Shown here: positions 9,901 through 20,900 of the stretch, in pieces | Numbering within the stretch: the stretch's first letter is position 1 | How the letters are laid out: the number at the start of each line of letters is the position of its first letter | From: Penaeus vannamei | Taxonomy: Eukaryota > Arthropoda > Malacostraca > Decapoda > Penaeidae | NCBI RefSeq assembly: GCF_042767895.1 | Contig: NC_091569.1 | Span: 3,615,289 to 3,645,288, forward strand | Reading direction: 5' to 3' | Length of the DNA: 30,000 nt | Notes under the pieces: generated by a model | What the model was told of the DNA's origin: nothing | Databases searched by the model: none | What the model saw: only the letters and a program-made list of their open reading frames with translations | Translations under genes and position numbers: made by a program

Positions 9901-10272
9901 TTTTAGCGAATCAACTACCTGATTTTGCCGAAATCATACACTGAATTTACCACACGCCGAAATATTGGTTTTCTCTAAATTTACGGCAATTTAGTAGGAC
10001 TGACCTTCTGCTGGAGCTGCTGTCACTGCTGGAAGACTGTCTCCTCGGCTTCTTTTCTTTTTCTCTGGCTTTCCGCTCCTTCTCCGAGCCGCTAGAGGAA
10101 GCCGATCGACTCCGACTACGAACCCTACAAAGATAAATATTTAGATAAGGATGTAATTTGCAGAGATGGTTAATATGTTATTAAACTTGTGATACTATAA
10201 ACCAGGTTTGTGGTTATCTTAAAAGTCGAAGGAATAACGGATGATCAAGTTATTTGGAGATATATCTTACAT
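3792..10272 (-). CDS. RNPS1: RNPS1, RNA-binding protein with serine-rich domain 1
   Basis: Coding exons on the minus strand are 10272-10271, 10124-10005, 7149-7012, 6890-6858, 6723-6634, 5712-5551, 4330-4100 and 3924-3792: 909 nt, 302 residues plus TGA, close to the human length (305 by recollection). Residues 1-145 form a Ser/Arg- and Lys-rich low-complexity region with long Ser tracts. Residues about 146-224 are an RRM with RNP2 IHVGRL (148-153) and the hallmark stretch KHMDGGQVDGQEIT. Residues 225-302 are an Arg/Pro/Ser tail ending in SRSSSSSSR. Known for the family: RNPS1 joins the exon junction complex, and with Acinus and SAP18 forms ASAP; it promotes splicing and nonsense-mediated decay in the nucleus and nuclear speckles. 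All introns are GT-AG and phase 2. The gene diverges from FH. Identity is very secure; only the tiny first coding exon is inferred. Confidence 0.95.
4100..4330 (-). CDS. RNPS1: RNPS1 coding exon 7, second half of RRM
   Basis: Acceptor TTCCAG, donor GTAAGA, 231 nt, phase 2 at both ends. It encodes residues 183-258: the RNP1 strand NRYGYIDF (189-196), then ENAMKHMDGGQVDGQEIT, which is nearly invariant in RNPS1, then a Pro/Arg-rich region (IPRQIPPRRRSPPP and similar). Confidence 0.95.
4331..5550 (-). other. RNPS1: RNPS1 intron 6
   Basis: A 1220-bp intron (GTAAGT donor at 5550, TTCCAG acceptor). It holds a purine-rich tract at 5096-5345 (listed separately). I see no gene in it. Confidence 0.85.
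5096..5345. repeat. Degenerate polypurine (GA-rich) tract in RNPS1 intron 6
   Basis: About 250 bp are strongly purine-biased on the plus strand with interspersed GAGAG and GAATGA motifs. It looks like a decayed GA microsatellite. In the RNPS1 pre-mRNA it is a long polypyrimidine stretch, about 205 nt downstream of the intron's 5' splice site. Open frames over it are compositional artefacts. Confidence 0.65.
5551..5712 (-). CDS. RNPS1: RNPS1 coding exon 6, first half of RRM
   Basis: Acceptor TTTACAG, donor GTAAGT, 162 nt, phase 2 at both ends. It encodes residues 129-181: a short RS/P linker (RKPRSPTPRPT), then IHVGRLTRNVTKEHLVEIF, the RNP2 strand and helix 1 typical of RNPS1. The RRM is therefore split between exons 6 and 7. 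Confidence 0.96.
5713..6633 (-). other. RNPS1: RNPS1 intron 5
   Basis: A 921-bp intron (GTTAGT donor, TTTACAG acceptor). It is AT-rich, and I see no gene or clear repeat inside. Confidence 0.85.
6634..6723 (-). CDS. RNPS1: RNPS1 coding exon 5, basic RS linker
   Basis: A 90-nt exon, phase 2 at both ends, encoding residues 99-127 plus split codons (STVKAGAEKSRSRSRDKK and a Lys/Pro run). The donor is GTTAGT. The acceptor is weak-looking (CCACAACAAG, non-CAG/TAG), but it is the only AG that keeps the frame with the preceding exon; the nearby CCACAG would break it. Confidence 0.85.
6858..6890 (-). CDS. RNPS1: RNPS1 coding exon 4, 33-nt micro-exon
   Basis: Acceptor TTTCTAG, donor GTAAGT. The 33 nt encode DKEKDKKDDP between two split codons (K87 and R98). 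Because it is phase 2-2, skipping it removes exactly 11 residues without a frameshift. Confidence 0.85.
7012..7149 (-). CDS. RNPS1: RNPS1 coding exon 3, poly-Ser domain
   Basis: Acceptor TTTGCAG, donor GTATGT, 138 nt, phase 2-2. It encodes residues 42-86: SSRSSSGSSGSSDSSS-type sequence then TSRSRSRDKENKLK, the Ser-rich region that gives the protein its name. The plus-strand acidic frame over this exon (poly Asp/Glu/Leu) is its antisense shadow. Confidence 0.92.
7289..7525. mobile_element. piggyBac-like MITE with TTAA duplications
   Basis: TTAA at 7289-7292 and again at 7522-7525 flank a ~229-bp segment whose ends are inverted: CCCAATAACGAC on the left and, read from the right, CCCATTCACGCC. 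Exact TTAA target duplication plus ends beginning CCC are hallmarks of piggyBac elements. The interior holds no transposase frame but a strong hairpin at 7357-7400 (AGTGCAGCC pairs with GGCTGCACT; AGCGT with ACGCT). The sequence is GC-richer than its surroundings. Confidence 0.65.
7640..7677. repeat. Two back-to-back short hairpins
   Basis: GTGAAGGT-TT-ACCTTCAC (7640-7657) is a perfect 8-bp inverted repeat. It is followed with no gap by TTTAGGT-gctatt-ACCTAAA (7658-7677), a perfect 7-bp one. Function is unknown. Confidence 0.6.
8283..8348 (-). mobile_element. Decayed tRNA-derived SINE remnant
   Basis: The minus strand reads a tRNA-like block: a box A-like TGGCATAACTC, a possible anticodon arm (ATGAC...GTCA around TTTTGCAA), and a box B-like GGTTCGTTCC with one mismatch to the GWTCRANNC consensus. 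No complete cloverleaf with a clean acceptor stem is visible, so a degraded SINE head is more likely than a functional tRNA. Confidence 0.4.
8704..8724. repeat. Short interstitial telomere-like CCTAA run
   Basis: Three full CCTAA units plus partial ones occur in succession. CCTAA/TTAGG is the canonical arthropod telomere repeat. The run is too short for a telomere and sits inside an RNPS1 intron. Confidence 0.7.
8726..8950. repeat. Degenerate 36-44-bp tandem repeat array, C/G-run rich
   Basis: Units begin with (G/T)ACCCCCTTC-like sequence at about 8726, 8770, 8814, 8856, 8896 and 8932 (spacings 44, 44, 42, 40, 36). Each has a C-run followed about 10-25 nt later by a G-run, giving repeated hairpin or quadruplex potential. 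Plus-strand frames over it are low-complexity artefacts. Confidence 0.65.
9157..9174. repeat. Solo TTAA-CCCATT end resembling the MITE at 7289
   Basis: TTAA is followed by CCCATTTATCGTGG, similar to both ends of the piggyBac-like MITE 1.9 kb away. No matching right end is evident, so this may be a truncated relative or chance. Confidence 0.25.
10005..10124 (-). CDS. RNPS1: RNPS1 coding exon 2, N-terminal SR/K region
   Basis: Acceptor TTTGTAG, donor GTCAGT, 120 nt. It begins with a lone G that must complete a codon from the upstream exon, then encodes VRSRSRSASSSGSEKERK, a KEKK-type basic stretch, and a Ser run. It contains no in-frame Met, so the initiator must lie upstream. Confidence 0.9.
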
Positions 10273-10331
10273 TGTCGATCTTGCTATGCCAATGGCGGTT
10301 TTGTTTATAAACGCCACCTCGTTCGTCAAAT
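10271..10331 (-). CDS. RNPS1: RNPS1 exon 1: 5' UTR plus first two bases of start codon
   Basis: The coding part is only A10272 and T10271, followed at once by a strong donor (GTAAGA). Joined to G10124 it gives ACA-ATG-G, a good invertebrate start context. No other ATG lies in this exon, and an in-frame TAA lies upstream near 10360. The predicted 5' end at 10331 is the A of TCATTT, which matches the arthropod initiator consensus; it would give a ~59-nt leader. The exon and TSS are inferred, but phase, splice sites and total protein length agree. Confidence 0.65.
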
Positions 10332-10335
10332 GAGC
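10291..10335 (-). promoter_or_regulatory. Candidate RNPS1 core promoter elements
   Basis: On the minus strand, TCATTT (10333-10328) fits the Inr consensus TCAKTY. A TATA-like TTTATAAA occurs at 10311-10304, only ~40 nt from the exon-1 donor; if it were used, the leader would be about 10 nt. The plus strand also shows CCAATGGCGG (10289-10298), similar to a YY1/Pho site or CCAAT box. Which start is used cannot be told from sequence. Confidence 0.35.
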
Positions 10336-11105
10336 CCCAAAATTATTGCAAAAATCCGTTTAATAAAATCTATTTAATACTTATATTGTGTATACGAAAT
10401 AAAAAATATTCATTAACATATCGAATAATATATACATAGCTGTTTCTGTTATTGGAGTTCTTTAAAGCATGCTATGAAATTTTCGCTTGATTGTAAACGT
10501 TTACAAGAAATATAGAAAATAGAGCAAAAGATTCAATGAATAACTAAAGTAAAACAGGATTATCTTCCTTATAATTAGAGAGTCAAAGCTGTTTGACTTC
10601 AGACATCTTCTATAACATAATACAGATTTGTTAGCATATCAGAATTAATTCGTTATTTCATATGGGATTTTTAATCTTTAAAATATTAATACTAATATTT
10701 TCGAGCTTGTGTCGGTTTGTCACCTTTTGATTCTTACATTCAGCAATACCATCCTGTCTTTCATCCAAACAGGTAGCTGTATGCGATTTTACCCTTATCA
10801 TGAGAAAAAAGAATGCAAAAATTGATTTAAGAAAATTATATATAGTCTTATATATGACAAAAGTAAAGGGCAGCAGAGAGAATTCTTGTTACTTGAATTT
10901 CCATCAAGTTTTGGTATCCTAATGAACATTCGAAAAGAAAAATAGAAAAAAAACACAAATATGATACACATAAAATATCTAAATATTGAGATTCTTTCAT
11001 AATAGCCTCAAAGAAAATACTTTAAAATATCCCTTTACTTCGTAGGTGGCAGGGCCGCGGCCATCCCAAAAGTTTTATTCGAAGAGAAAGTTCCTGCCTC
11101 ACACA

Positions 11106-11642
<537 letters not shown>

Positions 11643-11860
11643 GTGTTGCATATTTCCAATGGCGTGTGCAATGGCGATGACAAGTCGCATATCCTGCTTC
11701 CGATCTCTGTAAACATGAGATATTTACGAGAGATCCTGCAACCTCCGCCGAAACAAACCAGTTTGCTCAAGGACCTCCAAATAAAGCTTGTTGCCTTAGT
11801 AACTGGGTGTTCATCTGCCTGGTTGTGGATTGGTGTTTTTTCTGTGTGTTTGTCTACATG

Positions 11861-12173
<313 letters not shown>

Positions 12174-13318
12174 CGTTTGGTTGTTTGTCTCTCTCTCTAA
12201 CAAGAATGACAGATACAACAACTTCAACTGCAAGTCTATTTGAAAACTTAACATCTATCAACTCCAATTTTAAAGCTGGCTCAGTAACCCATAGCAATAC
12301 CACCACAATATAATGAATTTTCTCAGTTTTACAAATGAGTTTAGAAATGGATAATTCCAGTTGGGACAAAGCGTAACGGTCACTAGCCTACCGGATACAA
12401 GATAACATTAAGAGAAGTAAAGAAAAAATGTACAATCATTTCATATATGAATTTCAACAGCAACTGCAAGAAAACACAAACAATGAATATATAAAAAAGA
12501 GAAGTAATAAATATCGTTAGGTTAATAAACCAGGGACAGCATACTACGTCCGAACGTTTCAAGATTTTTTAAAATCATTACTCTAGAACTATCAATTTGT
12601 CTTCTTAGCATCTTTTCAAAATGACCTTCAAATAACAGCATTCACGCTCTTGATATACATATAATGTACAGTGCCACTTTAGTTGTCATGTGACCGATTT
12701 TTAGATTAGATATATGTTTATGAATTTTCACTTTTGATTCTTGTAAGACAACCATCTCTGTACAAATGTAAGTTTCAGTGAGGGAACAACGTAAATTGCA
12801 AATCTGTGAATCTTAAATGGAAAAGGAGCGAGGCAGGTTGACCTTGGTTAATCTATCCCAATTAGGGTGTTCTGAAGCACACACACGAACACATGTAGGC
12901 TGTCTCCCTTTCTCTTCCTTTCTCAAAAGACACATAAAACAAACATAGACACACACACAAATACCCTTCGTCAAATACACACGATGAATATGTATTGAAG
13001 AATGCGTATAATTCATAGACATAAAATATTCTAATTAACAATATATTTATGTGGGCAGAAAACGCCAAATTGAAATGAAAAAAAGTAAACTACACCATCA
13101 ATCCTGTTTTACATATTGGCTAGGATGAAAGATGACTGGAAGAGTTTACTGTATGAAAAAAAAAAAAAAACGCTCTGACTGCCACTCTAAGTAAAACATT
13201 TATAAACTGAAATATTTTGGCATCGAAAGCCATTTTTCGAAATACCTGGCAACATCTTCCTCTATGAAAAAAGGAAGAGAAAGAAACACACACAAAAGAT
13301 AGATTCATAAAAGGAGAT

Positions 13319-14400
<1,082 letters not shown>

Positions 14401-14639
14401 GAGAACAAGAGAGGTCGGGGGAGATCCAAGATTTTTAAAAAGATGGGGTGTGCACGAGAGGTCAAAGTCCAATCACAATTGCCGTAATCGCGAAGTGCTT
14501 TGTAGGAAGATCTAAGGCCCTCCATCAGGAAATTCTTAAAATCGGTCATTAGATATGCGCATTGGCATAGCTGTTTCATTCAAAAGCTTCGGCTAAAAAA
14601 AGAAAAAAAAATAGGGAGGGGGGCGCTGGATGCTCTCTT

Positions 14640-14895
14640 GGAGGTTTCCTGTCTACTTGGACTGCTTGAGATGTTTCAGAACCACATTGCAGCATTGGAG
14701 GAGAAAATTCCTAACCTCTTGAGAATATTGTCAAAGGTTTTCTATCCACTTGGGAGTGTAATAGAGGCTTCCGTTCACTTGGCAACACTGCGAGAGGTTT
14801 TCTGATGACAACACTGCGGGAGAGGTTTCCTTCCTCGCTGGCACCACTGCACGACCCTGTCCGGGCCCTAGAGCGAGCGTAACAACGTCTCCACC
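14640..14895 (+). promoter_or_regulatory. FH: FH 5' flank/leader built from a degenerate ~30-bp repeat
   Basis: GGTTTCCT/GGTTTTCT-headed units start at 14643, 14736, 14766, 14796 and 14824, with two weaker units between the first two (spacings 30, 30, 28; 93 = 3 x 31). Shared text is close to GGTTTTCTNTCCACTTGGCAACACTGCGGGA. The last unit ends about 45 bp before the FH ATG. No TATA box is evident. The sequence becomes CpG-richer from 14830 to about 15240, spanning exon 1, as in a housekeeping promoter. Confidence 0.5.
14805..14882 (+). CDS. Upstream ORF before FH (25 codons)
   Basis: ATG at 14805 opens a 25-codon frame ending TAA at 14880-14882, 13 nt before the FH start and in a different frame. 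It counts as a uORF only if FH transcription starts upstream of 14805, which the sequence alone cannot show. It partly overlaps the ~30-bp repeat units. Confidence 0.35.
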   Translation: MTTLRERFPSSLAPLHDPVRALERA

Positions 14896-14997
14896 ATGGC
14901 TGCCCTACGAGTTACTTGTTCCTCTTCTCGCCTGGTTACGCCCCTTAGGGGAGTCCTACCCAGCCCCTGCGCCGGCATAGCAACATCCTCAGCCATG
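14896..14997 (+). CDS. FH: FH exon 1, mitochondrial targeting sequence
   Basis: It encodes 34 residues beginning MAALRVTCSSSRLVTPLR and ending SSAM, with donor GTAAAG. It has four Arg, no Asp or Glu, and many Ser/Ala/Leu: a typical matrix-targeting presequence. The phase-0 end joins exactly to exon 2 (SGKDGVRKEQDTFGEL). The last codon is Met34, aligned with the Met that precedes the conserved domain in human FH. Assigned by phase, composition and position across an 8.4-kb intron, not by a conserved motif. Confidence 0.85.
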
Positions 14998-17900
14998 GTA
15001 AAGGAGGAGCGAAGGATCCTTAGCCCGTGAGAAGGACACGAGGCGGGTGTATCCTTGTGCCTGTGTATCGTCTGCTCCCGTCGGAGGGCCGGCCGGTTCT
15101 CTTTGGCTCTCATTTTTGTGATTTTACCGGGGATTTTTAGGGGATTTCCAAGTCTCTCGGGCTTGACAGTCCCAGGGTCAGGGAGGGAAGGAGGGGCAGC
15201 GCTGGCAGACGTTGAGACGGGTGCCCAAAGTGTGTGAATGGTGTTGAAAAGTAGTGTTGGAAAGTTTTCTCTAAAATCACTCATCAGCGTAGTGGAATAT
15301 GCGTATTTTAGATCTAATACATTTAACTGTCTTGTTTCAATTACTTTTATGAGTAGATTTGAGTCTGTTAGCAAGCGTATGTCCTTTGAAGTAGAAAGAA
15401 AGGATTTTTAGTGGTTTGAATGTCGCTAATGTCACATTTCCATTGGGTTTTCATGAAATACGTGTTATAATTTTTGTTAGATATTTACAAAATACTTCTT
15501 TGAGTCTTTATTACTCCAGCCAACAACCTTGTGGCACTCCTGGGAGTCCATAAACCCTCCAAATGTAGAGGCTTTGCCCCAGGACCCTCACCCATTTGCC
15601 TTATTTAACGTGGCCTTTTTCTTTTGATGTTATTTTGTAATGCCAGCAAATATACCTTAAGTTGGTGTGAATGCAGTTTGCACATAGTGATGTGTGCGTG
15701 TTTTTTTTTGGGAGAATAAAAAAAAAAAAGGCACGAAGGAAGGGGGGAATTGAGGGCAGATGGGTTGAGATGGACACCTGCAGGTATGTTGTGCTGAAGA
15801 GCTTGCATTTTTCAGCGCACGTGAAGTGTCACAATATTATTTCATGTCTCAGTGAATATATATATTTTCCTCTCTGTGGGACTGTGTCCTTAGATTTTCC
15901 CTTCCTTGGTGCTATTGCTAAGTAAGTACTTAATTTTTCATTTCCACAGCTTTCTTGCCATTAATTTTTCATGCGGAAAGAAAAAGAAATGTTGACTGTC
16001 AGACAATATCAAGAAAGCTAGTAATGGCTAGATTGAGTATAGAGCAATTGCTTTTCCATGATAAGGAAACCTATTTGGTAATTGTTTAGAACATCATCGC
16101 ATGACAGATCATAGTGATATTGTTGTCAATGGATTCCCCCCTCTATAATACCCAAATATATAGAAACTGTGCCACGGAAACCTCCCAAATACCCACTATC
16201 TTGGCTGGAATGGCAGGGCAGGGCATAGATACTGCCAGGAGAATTACAGAGAATATTATGAATGAAATACAGAGAATTGTCAATATATAGTCAAACTCAA
16301 GGTACCCCCTGCAAACTCATATGTGGGGCTGCTGCCTCCCAACTCCTGCCCTAGACAACAAAGAATGCACCAAGTATATATGGTAGGATAGAGCAAAGGA
16401 CAGATGCAGCATCATGCGCTCCTGCATCTCAATTGTATGCTCTACCCTGCTGTGAATATGTGGAGGATTCTTTGTCGTCCTTGGCTGGGGTTAGGGGATG
16501 GCTCTCCCCTAGGAGATGGGTTGCAGCCCCCTGCATTAAACATTGTAGTGACTTGTTCTGTATGTTTTTATTAAAGTGATGTTTTTTGTGAATATTATTC
16601 ATATTTTATCCTGCAATTTTCCCAGTAACTTTCATGCTTACCCCTATTATCAGGACCAAGAATGTGGTGGGGTTGGGGGGTACTGAGGCAAATTTCATTT
16701 ATATATATGGGTAGTAGAGTAGGAGGAATCCATTGATACCATTTTTGTGATCAGTTATACAAAGGTATTCTGAACAATTAGGGTACAATTTGATTAAAAT
16801 GACAGAGGGTTGCATAGATTGAGCTCAAGGATTCGATTATTTATATGTGAGGAAACAGATCTATGAAATTGTTGTGAATATTACCGAGGCAAACATTTAT
16901 AAGATACCTGTATGTTTTGTCACTGCTTTAGGCACCGATTGCCAAGGCTTCTACTTTTGCCACTTCTGCAATGTCTAAGTTGCCGCAACACACAATTTGG
17001 TAAAAGTATACAACAGGACCACATTTGGCAGAGACAAAACCCACAGCTTGAATGACCAAGCGAATGAATCCCATCATAAATGTACAAATTACCATAAAGG
17101 TCAATGTATTTTTTGTATATTTTAGCCGACAATTTGAGAACATGATTTATTATCAGACAAGGAAACGGTCCGAAATATTGTCTATACGGGGGACTTGTTG
17201 GCTGTTACTGAGGTGTGGAGGCCATGGCAATCGCAGATCACAGCGAGTTTCTTGTGGATTTAGAAGATTTAGTGCTAGAAATTTATCATATAAAAAATAT
17301 AACATTTAGAATATCACTTTGATTTTTTGAGTTTTGTTCTGATGCTTTTATTTGTTAACATTATTCAGACATTCAGTATTTTATTTCATGTGTAATCTAT
17401 ATTATGGAATTTTTTCACGCAGATATATATAGAATTAAGAATATTGCATCTTAGTATTTCCAATTTTAAATTCTTATTTAATTTCTGTCTAGGTATCTGG
17501 ATAGTATATATACATGTAGTATAAAAGTAAAAACAAAAATTGACTTTACTGAAATGATAGTTTATCTGCCTCAAAAGATTTGCTTTCAGTATGCAAGAAT
17601 GTATGTTTCCCATTTTTATCTAGAAATTTCAGTATAAATGTGAGGTCTCCTAGATTATGAATGCTTAAGTGTGTGTTAGTTCTCTTTCTTTTATATTGTA
17701 ATATAGTTATGTAGAGGATCTGTTGCATCATAATTTATGTCTTGGAGCTTTTCCATTAAGATTTGTCAACACTTTTTGAGATGTTGCTCTGGCCTGTGGT
17801 GTTGATCCATCCAAAAAGACCGATTTTTATATTGATTGTCTTGGGGCCAAGTCTACCTAATCTTTTCAAAATTGGCATTGGCATCCTGTATAGAAAGAGC

Positions 17901-20900
17901 TTGTATTCCTTTTCCCCTTCAATTTACATTTTTTACTTGAATGGTTGACTGGCTGACTGGCTAAGATTTGTGTAGGAGAGACATGTCACCAGTAAGGAGA
18001 GCCCGAATGCCATAAATGCCTATTTGAAAATTCAGAACTCGGAGATTAGTTTTTATTTTTGTTTATTTTCTGGGTACAGATCCATATAATACAGAAAGCA
18101 TAGTGAAATAATAACCTGCAGTAATCATGAATACGATAATAGGCAATGTGTTCAGTGCCATTATGTTTATAGTAAAGATATTACTAAGATTTTCTTTGTT
18201 GATTGTTTTTTTACTCTATAAGAGCTAAAATGATTGATAGCACTAATGAATATGACCACAGGACTAATAGTAGTGTTGGTATAACATCAATGTGAATTAT
18301 ACTGAAGGCCTCTGTAGTTTGCACCTAATTTTTCATGTGACTCCCCCGAGAAGAAGTGGTATCACTCCACTAATTTCAAGATTTTTTTTCTATTTCTCTA
18401 CTGCTTCAGAAATTAGTCCTTTAACGTTTCAATCTTTTAATTTAATGCAGCTTCGACGACCTTTCCCAGAAGGTCTACTGATTCAGGTAGGCGTCAAGTC
18501 AAACTACCTTTTGAGAACCCTGCTTTAGGACTGCACTGTGGAGACTTGCATGAAAGATATTTTAAAAGAGAACAAAAATCCTGAGGAAACATATGAACTT
18601 TTTAAGGTTTTTATTTTTCAAAGGTTCAGCTAGTGGTGCATTTCCACAGTGCATTTCGTCCTTATTTTATGATTCTGTGCTGAGAATTTTCTGAAGCATT
18701 GGTTGTACTATGCTGATATTTTAATTGCATATTTATTATGGTAATTATAAATGACATGATTATTTATTTTCCTCGAAACACACAGTTATAAGATCTTTTC
18801 AGTACGGTTACATTCCTATGGCACCATTTTTTATTTTTCATTCTATGGATTTTTATAAGCATATTTTTTTTCATTTGGAATGCTTTCTATGGTATAAGGA
18901 AAAGAGGAGCATGGAATACCATTCACAGAAACAAGACAGGATATATATGTCTAAGGGGACAGTTTTTACCCAAGCACTTGATTATCTAAGTTTGTTGCAC
19001 AGAATATTGGTTATTCAATTCTAAAACCTTTTCAACAGCTGTGATTCTATTGTTAATCTCCCTCCCCCCCCAAAAAAAAAGAAGCACGAGGAAGCTAGAA
19101 TTCATCTTTGAAAACCCCAGGCAGTTCACAGCTCTGTAAAGATGGTAGGCTATTTCCCTAACAGAGTATGTGTGGTTTAGAAGTGTGTAATTGTCCACTA
19201 ATCCCCCATCTTTTACAGATGGAATTGTCTCTTCTCTTGGCTTTGGAGAAATCTTGGAGGCTTTAGAATGTTTACCTTGACTTCCTTTTATCTCATTTTA
19301 ATTAACTTGCCACCTGCCCTCTTTCACTGCTTTGGAACATAAAGCAACACTAAATCTACCTGTTTTTTAAAGAAAATGTATGAATGGGAATTAAAGCAAC
19401 ACTAAATCTACCTGTTCTTTTAGAAAATGTATGAATGGGAATTATTAAATTCATATTGCTGATCATGGTAATGTTTTAATGCTGTATCTCCATCAGAATT
19501 GTATATATATTTACATTTTGGAAATATTAATTCTATTTCATATCTTTTCTACACTTGTCACAGTGAACTTATTTTCACCCATTTTTCCTCTTTGTGGAGA
19601 AAGGCCTCCAAAGTATAGACCCTTTTGTCTAGGAGGCAAAAAAGTTTTTTGCGCAGGCAGATTAGTGTTGATGATATTTTGGACAATTTTTGATTGTCCA
19701 TATTAAGATTCATATATTTTTTATCAAGTGCCTTTTGAAATATGTGATGGTATTTGCATTCATAAATGAATAAAGCCTTCAGATATTTAGAAATGCGATA
19801 TCAGGAATTCAGAATATCCATATGTTTAGAATATCTATCTATGCCCGATGACTCTGTTTTCCTGTGAAAAGTTCATTTTATGAAGTTATTGTCCTCCTAC
19901 TGTGCACTGTAGATGCACTTGTGAAGAAATCATACATGTATTTAGATTGTTAGATATTGTATTCTTAGTATTGTTAATGTAACTTGACACCAGTGGTCCT
20001 CAGTCCTTTTTCAAGCTCTGAGTCACATTTATCGTTATCACTACTATAGAGGGAGTGTACTTTTAACCCCTTGAATGTAGGTATTTTTATAAATGTCATA
20101 GAATTTTCAACATTTCCACCTGGCGTCAAAGGGAATATCATCTAGTTGACAAAATTGCCATGATGATCATAGCAATCACTGGCCGTAAGGGCAGTGGTGT
20201 CTACATTGGGTGAACACGATACCGGTAGTATTCAGAGGTACCACTTCTTCAACTCTTGAATGATGGGCATAGAATGGTGAAGTGAACTGCTAAAGTGGAC
20301 AAAGCTCCAGCCACCAGAGCCTTTGAACATATTGTTACACCACCTACCACTGAAAGGTTATAGCATAATTGTTAAGGGTACTATCATGAGATACTTTTTC
20401 TGAAGTGAATTGATTATTGAATGTGTGTAGCAAAACAGCAACCTATTTTATGAAATTCAGATTCTCCATAGATAAAACTTTAAAGCAAACCATCTGCTTA
20501 ATCTGTTTGCAGCTAAGGTTTCTCATATATTCCACAAATGATGCTGGTTAAAATAGTGAATAGTATACAACATTTCATAACTAGATGAATTGATTTATAT
20601 TGATAATTTGTAGTTATTTGGAGTAATTAGGCAAAATCAGTATATGAAAAATGTTATGAAATTGATGTCACTCTCAGTACTGTTACCAGGACATACTAGC
20701 AACTATACTAAAATGGTGACACTGTACTGTTGCACAAAACTAATAGTTCAAAATTGTCTCTAGTATTTATTTTACATAACAAAATGTACTGTTTACTCCT
20801 GTTGGTAGCAAAACTGCTGAAAAATATCTGGTGGTATCTCTGATGTTACTGTTTCCAAAAGATAAGGCAATATTGTTAGAGATAATAAAGAAACACTATT

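Larger units (their letters stand above)
7150..10004 (-). other. RNPS1: RNPS1 intron 2, repeat-rich
   Basis: A 2855-bp intron (GTCAGT donor, TTTGCAG acceptor). It contains, in plus-strand order, a piggyBac-like MITE (7289-7525), two adjacent short hairpins (7640-7677), a tRNA-SINE remnant (8283-8348), a telomere-like run and 44-bp repeat array inside an inverted repeat (8679-8960), and a solo TTAA-CCCATT end (9157-9174). No gene is seen on either strand. Confidence 0.85.

Noticed and set aside
14868..15374. 168-codon minus-strand frame over FH exon 1
   Set aside because: Antisense to the FH presequence exon and the CpG-rich start of intron 1; GC-rich DNA gives long chance frames, and no family resemblance is seen.
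20065..20359. TTAACCCCTTGAATG ... CACTGAAAGGTTAT as another TTAA-type MITE
   Set aside because: The right end lacks TTAA and the inverted match is poor; kept only as a comment in the hAT-like finding.
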